Below, in pieces: positions 1 through 4,689 of a DNA stretch of 6,835 bases (positions within the stretch are counted from its first letter, which is position 1; each line of letters begins with the position of its first letter). Source of the stretch: Prevotella sp. UBA7551 (GTDB lineage Bacteria > Bacteroidota > Bacteroidia > Bacteroidales > Bacteroidaceae). The notes below the pieces were generated by a model. It worked only from the letters and a program-made list of their open reading frames with translations. It was not told the DNA's origin and ran no database searches. Position numbers and translations under genes: made by a program. The stretch spans positions 1-6,835 of the forward strand of contig DLLX01000066.1 in assembly GCA_002479145.1 (NCBI GenBank). Reading direction: 5' to 3'.

Positions 1-20
1 TTCGATTCCCCTATCGACTA
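1..20 (+). tRNA. 3' end of a tRNA, probably tRNA-Glu (cut by the window edge)
   Basis: The first 20 bases are identical to the last 20 bases of the complete tRNA-Glu downstream (128-147): the T-loop TTCGATT, the 3' side of the T stem and the acceptor strand ATCGACT followed by A73. The anticodon lies outside the window, so the isoacceptor is unknown. Identity of the acceptor half suggests a second tRNA-Glu, perhaps the TTC isoacceptor or another CTC copy. No CCA is encoded; the next bases are CAT. The two genes form a tandem pair with a 55-bp spacer. Confidence 0.85.
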
Positions 21-26
21 CATCGC

Positions 27-56
27 AAATCTCGCTTTCAGCAACGGGATTTTTTT
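27..56 (+). terminator. Possible weak intrinsic terminator between the two tRNA genes
   Basis: AAATCTCG (27-34) can pair with CGGGATTT (45-52) to give an 8-bp stem with one T-G wobble and a 10-nt loop, and it runs into seven T residues (50-56). The stem is AT-rich at its base and the T-run overlaps the 3' arm. It could be a weak terminator or simply a tRNA-processing spacer. No promoter at a suitable distance is visible in the spacer for the second tRNA, which argues that some transcripts read through. Confidence 0.4.
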
Positions 57-75
57 GTGGGCAAAACTTTCTGAC

Positions 76-147
76 GGTCGATTCATCTAACGGTTAGGAT
101 ACAAGATTCTCAATCTTGGCATAGGGGTTCGATTCCCCTATCGACTA
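76..147 (+). tRNA. tRNA-Glu (anticodon CTC)
   Basis: A 72-nt cloverleaf can be drawn. The acceptor arm is GGTCGAT/ATCGACT with a G1-U72 wobble and discriminator A73. The D arm contains GGTTAGGA. The anticodon stem CAAGA/TCTTG encloses the loop TTCTCAA, so the anticodon is CTC at 109-111, which reads GAG (glutamate). The T arm is AGGGG-TTCGATT-CCCCT. CCA is not encoded and would be added after transcription. The G1-U72 pair and A73 differ from the E. coli tRNA-Glu but look usual for Bacteroidales. A strong terminator follows 28 bp downstream. Confidence 0.96.
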
Positions 148-175
148 CTGAGTGGTTAATAAGTTGAAGTAGAGG

Positions 176-220
176 AGCTTTTCAGCGTGTCGTTCTGGCA
201 GCTGAAAAGCTTTTTGTTTT
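176..220 (+). terminator. Strong Rho-independent terminator after the tRNA genes
   Basis: AGCTTTTCAGC (176-186) and GCTGAAAAGCT (201-211) form a perfect 11-bp stem with a 14-nt loop. It is followed by TTTTT, a G and another T-run (211-221). Position and strand fit termination of the tRNA transcript before the promoter at 251-282. Confidence 0.9.
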
Positions 221-250
221 TCAGACATTGGCTTTTTTCTCCGTCATAAA

Positions 251-282
251 TTTGTGTATTCCGCAAACTTACCGTAACTTTG
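251..282 (+). promoter_or_regulatory. Bacteroidales-type promoter for the 74-codon gene
   Basis: TTTG (251-254) and TAACTTTG (275-282) match the Bacteroidales -33 (TTTG) and -7 (TAnnTTTG) elements exactly, with a 20-bp spacer. Transcription would start near 288-291, giving a leader of about 30 nt before the ATG at 322. The promoter lies directly after the tRNA terminator, so the small gene has its own transcription unit. Confidence 0.8.
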
Positions 283-321
283 CATCAAGAAATACAAAAA
301 CGTTAAGTTGTTAATAGTACA

Positions 322-546
322 ATGAACACATTATTCATAGGCTTTGTCGCTCTTCTTGTGTTGGCCGTCGTCGGTTGGGCAGTGGCCGAGCTGAAGGGTC
401 GCACGGACGAGTATCAGAACAATGCCGAGGAGGCAGAGGAGCTTGCTGCGTTTGTCAAGGCTGATGGTTATCATGAGAAGACCATCTACGACAGCCAGAA
501 GAAGAACTCCATCAAGGGGTATCAGGCCGTAGGATACGGCCGTTAG
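322..546 (+). CDS. Small single-pass membrane protein of unknown function (74 aa)
   Basis: I do not recognise this protein. Residues 4-22 are strongly hydrophobic (FIGFVALLVLAVVGWAVA) and fit one membrane helix. K25 and R27 follow directly, which by the positive-inside rule would put the C-terminal part in the cytoplasm. Residues 28-46 are acidic and helix-prone (DEYQNNAEEAEELAAF), possibly a short coiled coil. The tail (47-74) is Tyr/Lys/Gly rich and ends in GYGR. An exact promoter match lies about 40 bp upstream, and the codons resemble those of rho and pgk, so it is probably a real gene. There is no clear Shine-Dalgarno sequence; the bases before the ATG are AT-rich, as is common in this phylum. 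It is not signal-peptide-like, since the helix is followed by no clear cleavage site. It could be an accessory subunit of a membrane complex, but nothing here shows which. Confidence 0.7.
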   Translation: MNTLFIGFVALLVLAVVGWAVAELKGRTDEYQNNAEEAEELAAFVKADGYHEKTIYDSQKKNSIKGYQAVGYGR

Positions 547-700
547 CCCAGCTGGGTGTCCGTGAAGGACAGAGAAAAACACGGCCCGATAGATGGCCGC
601 GCAGCCTGAGGCTCAGCAGTGGCTGTGCTTCTTCCTGCGGCGAAAGCGTCGCCAGGCCGTAGGCGCACGGCAAGGAACGTGTGGCCAGAAGGCGATGAAG
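547..700 (+). other. GC-rich, hairpin-dense gap: possible structured RNA or structured 3' UTR
   Basis: No convincing gene lies between the stop at 546 and the rho promoter at 734, yet the sequence is GC-rich and can fold into a row of short hairpins. These are TGTCC/GGACA (557-561, 567-571), CGGCC/GGCCG (582-586, 595-599), CGCAGCC/GGCTGTG (600-606, 621-627; one G-U), GGCGA/TCGCC (639-643, 649-653; GCGAAAGC inside) and GCCGT/ACGGC (656-660, 667-671). CCCAGCTGGG (547-556) is a palindrome. No internal promoter is visible, so on the plus strand it would be transcribed with the 74-codon gene and perhaps processed. I see no T-tract terminator after it on the plus strand. The short open frames across it (both strands) have unlikely composition. 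I could not match it to RNase P, tmRNA, SRP or 6S RNA. Confidence 0.4.
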
Positions 701-733
701 AGATGTTAAAAAACCGACTAAAATCCCGCATCC

Positions 734-766
734 TTTATCGTTTTCAGATGAATTTCATTAACTTTG
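734..766 (+). promoter_or_regulatory. Bacteroidales-type promoter for rho
   Basis: TAACTTTG (759-766) matches the -7 element TAnnTTTG exactly and is identical to the -7 of the promoter at 275-282. The -33 element is weaker: TTTA (734-737) sits 21 bp upstream in place of TTTG. The start would be near 772-775, leaving a leader of about 80 nt before the rho ATG. Confidence 0.7.
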
Positions 767-790
767 CACCCGCAAATCAGCATTCGAGTC

Positions 791-815
791 GCTGGGTTTC
801 AATTCCGAAACCGGC
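791..815 (+). promoter_or_regulatory. Hairpin in the rho leader
   Basis: GGTTTC (795-800) and GAAACC (807-812) form a perfect 6-bp stem with a 6-nt loop, with GC/GC (791-792, 814-815) able to extend it across a small mismatch. It lies inside the predicted 5' UTR, about 40 nt before the ATG. Rho autoregulates through its leader in E. coli; whether this hairpin takes part in anything similar is an inference only. There is no T-run after it, so it is not an intrinsic terminator. Confidence 0.4.
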
Positions 816-854
816 ATATCATACATTGCAAATTTCCCTACACATATAACATAT

Positions 855-2918
855 ATGTTAAGTAAAGAAGAATTATTGACCAAAGATATTTCCGAATTGG
901 AGAATATCGCCCACTCTCTTGGCATCGCCAGTCAGAGCGATGACAGCAAGGAGGGACTCATTTATGCCATCCTTGACCGTCAGGCCGATCGTGGCGCAGC
1001 CGAGCAGACCGTGCCGCAGCGCAGAAAACGCGTGCGGATACCCAAGAAAGACACTGACCGCGTCTATTCCGTCAACGGAAGGGAAGGGGAGAACTTTGAT
1101 GTAAAGAAGTACAAGATCAAGGCTGAGACCCCCTCGCTTTTCAAGGAATTACCCGACGCACAGCCCACGGAGCAGGAACAAACGGCCGACGATGAGCCTA
1201 TCCTGCTCAACGAGCAAAACTGGGAACACATGACTCCGGAGGAGATCATGGCCTCCATTCCCCGCCACAGGGGGCGCAAGTCGAAGGCCGAACAGGACGC
1301 CATAGCGCGTGCAGAGGCTTACATTGCCGCCCGTGGCGAGCGCGGCTCGGAGCCGGAAGCGGACGCGCCGGCGGCCCAACCGGCGGCCAGTGAGCCTGTG
1401 GCGGCGGAGCAGCCAGCGGTCAGCGATGTGCCAGACTTCGTTAAGGAGCAGGCACAGGCCAACCAGAACGCACCAGAGGCAGGCACAGACACCGAGCAGA
1501 GTCAGCCCGCACAGGGGCAGGAAAACATTTTGGCACAGTTTCAAGCCAAGGTCAACGACCGCAACGAAGCCCCACAACCGCAGATGACGATGACGGAGGA
1601 CGGCGTCTGGACGGGAGATCCGGGCGACGGGACCGACTTCATCGTCGTCGAGGACCTGCCCATCGAGGACCAGGGCGCGATGCCCACCTACGACATGTTC
1701 GACCGACCGACGATACAGCAAGGGGCTGCGGGTGCGCCTTCATTCAAGGTGGCCTCGCCCATTACGGCACAGCCGATGGAGGAAAAGTATGATTTTTCCG
1801 ATTTGATAAAAGGCAACGGCGTGCTCGAGGTCATGTCCGACGGCTACGGATTCCTCCGCTCCTCCGACTACAACTACCTCTCCTCGCCCGACGACATCTA
1901 CGTCTCCGTGCAGCAGGTGAGGCACTACGGACTGAAGACGGGCGACGTGGTGGAGTGTCATGTGCGCCCGCCGCGCGACGGAGAGAAGTACTTTCCGCTC
2001 ACGAGCATTGACAAGATCAATGGCCGCGTGCCCTCCGAGGTGCGCGACAGGGTGGCTTTCGAGCATCTTACGCCCCTCTTCCCCGACGAGAAATACCAAC
2101 TCTGCGGCAACCCCGCGACCACGAATATGAGCACGCGCATCGTGGATCTCTTCGCCCCGATAGGCAAAGGGCAGCGCGCCCTGATTGTGGCGCAGCCCAA
2201 GACGGGTAAGACCATGCTCATGAAGGACGTGGCCAACGCCATTGCCGCCAACCATCCGGAGGCCTACCTGATGATGTTGCTCATCGATGAGCGGCCGGAG
2301 GAGGTGACGGACATGGCACGGACGGTCAACGCCGAGGTCATCGCATCGACCTTTGACGAGCCGGCGGAGCGCCATGTGAAGATTGCCGGACTCGTCCTGG
2401 AGAAGGCGAAGCGCATGGTGGAGTGCGGACACGATGTGGTGATCTTCCTCGACTCCATCACAAGGTTGGCGAGGGCGTACAACACCGTGGCCCCGGCGAG
2501 CGGCAAAGTGCTCACCGGTGGTGTCGATGCCAACGCCCTTCAGAAGCCGAAGCGCTTCTTTGGCGCGGCCCGCAACATCGAGGGCGGAGGCTCTCTGACC
2601 ATCATCGCCACGGCATTGATTGACACAGGGTCGAAGATGGACGAGGTGATCTTTGAGGAGTTCAAGGGAACGGGCAACATGGAGCTGCAGCTCGATCGCG
2701 CGTTGAGCAACAAGCGCATCTTCCCGGCAGTCAACCTTGTGGCCTCAAGCACGCGCCGCGACGACCTGTTGCAGGACGAGATGACGCTCAACAGGATGCG
2801 CATCCTCCGCCAGTATATTGGCGACATGAACTCGTTGGAGGCCATGAACACCATTCGCGACCGCATGGCCAAGACGCGGGACAACGAGGAGTTTCTTCTG
2901 TCGATGAACGGAGAGTGA
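855..2918 (+). CDS. rho: Transcription termination factor Rho with a long disordered insertion (687 aa)
   Basis: Rho is a hexameric RNA-dependent ATPase/translocase that ends transcription in the cytoplasm. Domains in order: Rho_N helical domain (1-43); a low-complexity insertion (about 45-310) with a basic start (QRRKRVRIPKK) then acidic, Ala/Pro/Gln-rich sequence; the cold-shock-like RNA-binding domain (313-390), with YGFLRS and PDDIYVS as in E. coli Rho; and the RecA-type ATPase (about 400-687). The ATPase shows Walker A AQPKTGKTM (446-454), DERPEEVTDM (478-487), Walker B VVIFLDSITRLARAYN (528-543), the Q/R-loop region (about 545-605, GGVDANALQKPKRFFGAARN) and an arginine-finger candidate R634 in SSTRRDDLL. 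At 687 aa it is about 270 longer than E. coli Rho (419 aa), and the excess is all in the insertion. Such insertions are known in Bacteroides Rho. The ATG at 855 gives a normal Rho_N start and lies downstream of a promoter; there is no strong Shine-Dalgarno sequence. All ATPase motifs look intact. Confidence 0.98.
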   Translation: MLSKEELLTKDISELENIAHSLGIASQSDDSKEGLIYAILDRQADRGAAEQTVPQRRKRVRIPKKDTDRVYSVNGREGENFDVKKYKIKAETPSLFKELPDAQPTEQEQTADDEPILLNEQNWEHMTPEEIMASIPRHRGRKSKAEQDAIARAEAYIAARGERGSEPEADAPAAQPAASEPVAAEQPAVSDVPDFVKEQAQANQNAPEAGTDTEQSQPAQGQENILAQFQAKVNDRNEAPQPQMTMTEDGVWTGDPGDGTDFIVVEDLPIEDQGAMPTYDMFDRPTIQQGAAGAPSFKVASPITAQPMEEKYDFSDLIKGNGVLEVMSDGYGFLRSSDYNYLSSPDDIYVSVQQVRHYGLKTGDVVECHVRPPRDGEKYFPLTSIDKINGRVPSEVRDRVAFEHLTPLFPDEKYQLCGNPATTNMSTRIVDLFAPIGKGQRALIVAQPKTGKTMLMKDVANAIAANHPEAYLMMLLIDERPEEVTDMARTVNAEVIASTFDEPAERHVKIAGLVLEKAKRMVECGHDVVIFLDSITRLARAYNTVAPASGKVLTGGVDANALQKPKRFFGAARNIEGGGSLTIIATALIDTGSKMDEVIFEEFKGTGNMELQLDRALSNKRIFPAVNLVASSTRRDDLLQDEMTLNRMRILRQYIGDMNSLEAMNTIRDRMAKTRDNEEFLLSMNGE

Positions 2919-2950
2919 TGCCAAGCCATGCCTCTGCTGGGGCATTGGCA
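2919..2950 (+). other. Imperfect hairpin directly after the rho stop codon
   Basis: TGCCA (2919-2923) pairs with TGGCA (2946-2950), and ATGCC (2928-2932) with GGCAT (2941-2945), leaving a 4-nt bulge on the 5' side and an 8-nt loop. The following bases (CAGAAAGAAC) contain no T-run, so this does not look like an intrinsic terminator. It may shield the rho mRNA 3' end. Read-through into pgk remains possible. Confidence 0.4.
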
Positions 2951-2962
2951 CAGAAAGAACAA

Positions 2963-2989
2963 TTTGGTAATAGATAAATTTTAAGGTTT
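2963..2989 (+). promoter_or_regulatory. Weak candidate promoter region for pgk
   Basis: The 87-bp rho-pgk gap turns AT-rich after the hairpin. It contains TTTG (2963-2966) and near-matches to TAnnTTTG: TAAATTTT (2975-2982) and TAAGGTTTT (2982-2990). Neither pair has the right spacing and a perfect -7 element, so this is a guess. pgk may instead be co-transcribed with rho. GAGATTAGAG just before the ATG at 3006 contains a poor Shine-Dalgarno-like AGAG. Confidence 0.25.
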
Positions 2990-3005
2990 TAAAGAGATTA
3001 GAGCT

Positions 3006-4256
3006 ATGAACATCAACGATTTCAATTTCGCAGGACACAAGGCTATTGTCCGCGTTGACTTCAATGTGCCATTGGATGAGAATGGTCATGTGACGGATGA
3101 CACGCGTATTCGCGGTGCGTTGCCCACGCTGAAGAAGATTCTTTCCGATGGTGGAGCGTTGATTATGATGAGCCACATGGGTAAGCCGAAAGGCAAAGTG
3201 AATGCCAAACTGTCCTTAGGACAGATTGTGAAGAACGTCAGCGACGCGCTCGGCGTGCCGGTGAAGTTTGCCAAGGATGCCGGCAATGCCAGCGAGGAGG
3301 CTGCTGACTTGAAGGGCGGCGAGGCGCTGCTGCTGGAGAATCTCCGCTTCCATGCTGAGGAGGAGGGCAAGCCCGTGGGTGTCGAGAAGGGCACACCGGA
3401 GTATGACAAGGCCAAGGCCGAGATGGCTGACCGCCAGAAGGAGTTTGCCAAGAAGCTCGCCTCCTACGCCGATGTCTATGTGAACGACGCCTTTGGCACC
3501 GCCCACCGCAAGCATGCGTCAACCGCAGTCATCGCCGATTACTTCGACAAGGACCACAAGATGCTCGGCTTCCTGATGGAGAAGGAGCTGCACGCCATCA
3601 ACAGCGTGCTGAAGAACGCGCAGCATCCCTTCACTGCCATCATCGGAGGCTCCAAGGTCAGCTCCAAATTGGGCGTGATCAAGAACCTGCTCGACAAGGT
3701 GGACAACCTCATTATCGGCGGGGGCATGGGCTATACGTTCATCAAGGCGCAGGGCGGCAAGATTGGCATGTCGCTGCATGAGGACGACTTGATGCCCGAA
3801 GCACTCAACGTCATCAAGGCCGCCAAGGAGAAAGGCGTCAACCTCTGCCTCTCCGTGGCGACGGTGTGTGCGCAGGAGTTCTCCAACGACGCACCCCGCA
3901 AGGTGTTCCCCATCACCCAGATTCCTGACGGATGGGAGGGCATGGACGCCTCTGAGGAAAGCCTTGCCAACTGGAAGAAGATCATCCTCGCCTCCAAGAC
4001 CATCCTTTGGAACGGGCCTGTCGGCGTGTTTGAGCTGGAGAACTTTGCCCACGGTACGGGCGAGATAGCCAAGTATGTGGCCCAGGCTACGAAGGAGAAC
4101 GGCGCATTCTCGCTCGTGGGTGGCGGCGACTCCGTGGCAGCCATCAACAAGTTTGGACTTGCCGACCAGGTGTCCTATGTCTCCACGGGTGGCGGTGCCA
4201 TGCTGGAGGCCATCGAGGGCAAGGTGCTTCCCGGTGTGGCAGCTATTGAAAAGTAA
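3006..4256 (+). CDS. pgk: Phosphoglycerate kinase (416 aa)
   Basis: This cytoplasmic glycolytic enzyme transfers the acyl phosphate of 1,3-bisphosphoglycerate to ADP, giving 3-phosphoglycerate and ATP (reversible). The length is normal for the bacterial family. The N-terminal substrate domain shows RVDFNVP (16-22), DDTRIR (31-36), SHMGKPKG (56-63), ENLRFH (111-116) and DAFGTAHRKHAS (161-172). The C-terminal nucleotide domain shows GGSKVSSKL (214-222), GGGM (238-241), ILWNGPVGVFE (333-343), GGGDS (372-376) and STGGGAMLEAIEGKVLPGV (393-411). The acidic stretch 116-146 lengthens the N domain compared with E. coli, as seen in other Bacteroidetes enzymes. The stretch CLSVATVCAQEF (281-292), where many family members read LPVD, is slightly unusual but is not catalytic. 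The start is set by the family N-terminus. The gene lies 87 bp after rho and is followed 24 bp later by a strong terminator. Confidence 0.98.
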   Translation: MNINDFNFAGHKAIVRVDFNVPLDENGHVTDDTRIRGALPTLKKILSDGGALIMMSHMGKPKGKVNAKLSLGQIVKNVSDALGVPVKFAKDAGNASEEAADLKGGEALLLENLRFHAEEEGKPVGVEKGTPEYDKAKAEMADRQKEFAKKLASYADVYVNDAFGTAHRKHASTAVIADYFDKDHKMLGFLMEKELHAINSVLKNAQHPFTAIIGGSKVSSKLGVIKNLLDKVDNLIIGGGMGYTFIKAQGGKIGMSLHEDDLMPEALNVIKAAKEKGVNLCLSVATVCAQEFSNDAPRKVFPITQIPDGWEGMDASEESLANWKKIILASKTILWNGPVGVFELENFAHGTGEIAKYVAQATKENGAFSLVGGGDSVAAINKFGLADQVSYVSTGGGAMLEAIEGKVLPGVAAIEK

Positions 4257-4280
4257 GGTCACAGTACACATATAATACAC

Positions 4281-4319
4281 AAAGGGCGGTTTCAATTGGA
4301 AACCGCCCTTTATCGTTTT
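4281..4319 (+). terminator. Rho-independent terminator of pgk
   Basis: AAAGGGCGGTTTC (4281-4293) and GAAACCGCCCTTT (4299-4311) form a perfect 13-bp stem with a 5-nt loop (AATTG). It is followed by an interrupted T-rich tail (TTTATCGTTTTA). The stem is symmetric, with AAA before it, so it may also act weakly on minus-strand transcription arriving from the right; the minus-strand tail (TTTGTGTATT) is a poor T-run. Confidence 0.85.
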
Positions 4320-4467
4320 AGGTCCAAATCGTCATTAGATTTCTCAGGAAAGAGGCGAATACTGCTTGTTTTCTTGTCTCTTTCGGCTCAATGTTCGATT
4401 GGGTTGGATATCCAAGGTGTTGCATGGCTTGCAACACCTTGGATGATGGTGTCATCGTGTAAGAAGT
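4312..4467. other. Convergent gap between the pgk terminator and the 71-codon gene
   Basis: These 156 bp separate two converging transcription units. Open frames crossing it on the plus strand look random (Ser/Phe/Leu/Cys-rich, no family resemblance). The only visible structure is the 15-bp inverted repeat at 4410-4444 and a smaller overlapping one, GATGA/TCATC (4442-4446, 4452-4456). Confidence 0.6.
4410..4444. repeat. Perfect 15-bp inverted repeat (hairpin), 5-nt loop
   Basis: ATCCAAGGTGTTGCA (4410-4424) and TGCAACACCTTGGAT (4430-4444) are exact reverse complements around the loop TGGCT. It lies 24 bp beyond the stop codon of the minus-strand 71-codon gene. The stem is long enough to end or stabilise that transcript, but neither strand has a T-run after it. 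It could equally be a recombination or protein-binding site, or a member of a dispersed palindromic repeat. Confidence 0.7.
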
Positions 4468-4683
4468 TTATTCCTCCTCGTTTTCACTTTCCTGCTGGTT
4501 CCATAGCACGGCTTCCCAGCTCCAGGCATCCACTATTTGGTTGTTTCTCTTTTTGCCTACCAACTGAGGGCCGTCGTCAACATTGCCCGTATCCATTGTC
4601 AAGTTGCTGTCAGCCAATAAGGATTGTGTACTGTTCAACGATACCACCTCGCAAGAAGGCTTTATATAATTACGTTTTTCCAT
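4468..4683 (-). CDS. Small acidic protein with a YIKPS...SLLADS N-terminus (71 aa), function unknown
   Basis: The gene begins six bases after the stop codon of the upstream secreted repeat protein on the same strand, so the two are almost certainly co-transcribed. The N-terminus MEKRNYIKPSCEVVSLNSTQ followed by SLLADS (21-26) resembles a pattern I recall from many short Prevotella/Bacteroides hypothetical proteins (M-K-K-x-Y-I-x-P-x-x-E-V-V ... LLAxS). The middle is Asp/Asn/Gly rich, then KKR (44-46), a Trp-containing stretch WSWEAVLW (54-61) and an acidic end QESENEEE. There is no membrane helix or clear signal peptide. Conserved N-terminus plus variable tail is reminiscent of leader-core peptides, but no modification or export gene is in view, so this is speculation. 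The function is unknown. The alternative, a chance frame, is unlikely given the spacing and the family resemblance. Confidence 0.75.
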   Translation of the reverse strand: MEKRNYIKPSCEVVSLNSTQSLLADSNLTMDTGNVDDGPQLVGKKRNNQIVDAWSWEAVLWNQQESENEEE

Positions 4684-4689
4684 GTCGAT

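Noticed and set aside
547..700. RNase P RNA, tmRNA, SRP RNA or 6S RNA in the gap upstream of rho
   Set aside because: The RNase P core (GAGGAAAGUCC, ACAGAAA...CCGCC, GGUAAGGGUGAAA) is absent, as are the tmRNA tRNA-like ends and the SRP GGUCAGG...GGAAGGAAGCAGCC loop. 6S is too weakly conserved in sequence to confirm or exclude by eye, so the region is reported only as possibly structured.
543..731. 62-codon minus-strand frame across the structured gap
   Set aside because: The composition (Ala/Arg/Ser/Pro) is what GC-rich hairpin sequence gives in a random frame, there is no minus-strand promoter, and it would overlap the end of the 74-codon gene.
795..812. Shared element between the rho leader hairpin (GGTTTCAATTCCGAAACC) and the pgk terminator (GGTTTCAATTGGAAACC, 4288-4304)
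   Set aside because: The likeness is limited to a short self-complementary core, and the two sit in different contexts (leader without a T-run, terminator with one). Most likely chance.
619..849. 76-codon plus-strand frame starting with GTG
   Set aside because: It runs through the rho promoter and leader, changes composition abruptly halfway, and has no promoter or ribosome binding site of its own.
1149..1721. Long minus-strand frame (190 codons) inside rho, and similar ones at 1740-2432 and 3519-4295
   Set aside because: These are mirror frames of high-GC codons in rho and pgk. Their His/Arg/Leu/Val-rich sequences resemble no family, and the plus-strand genes are unambiguous.
2919..2950. 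Intrinsic terminator between rho and pgk
   Set aside because: A hairpin is present but there is no T-run after it, and its stem is interrupted by a bulge.
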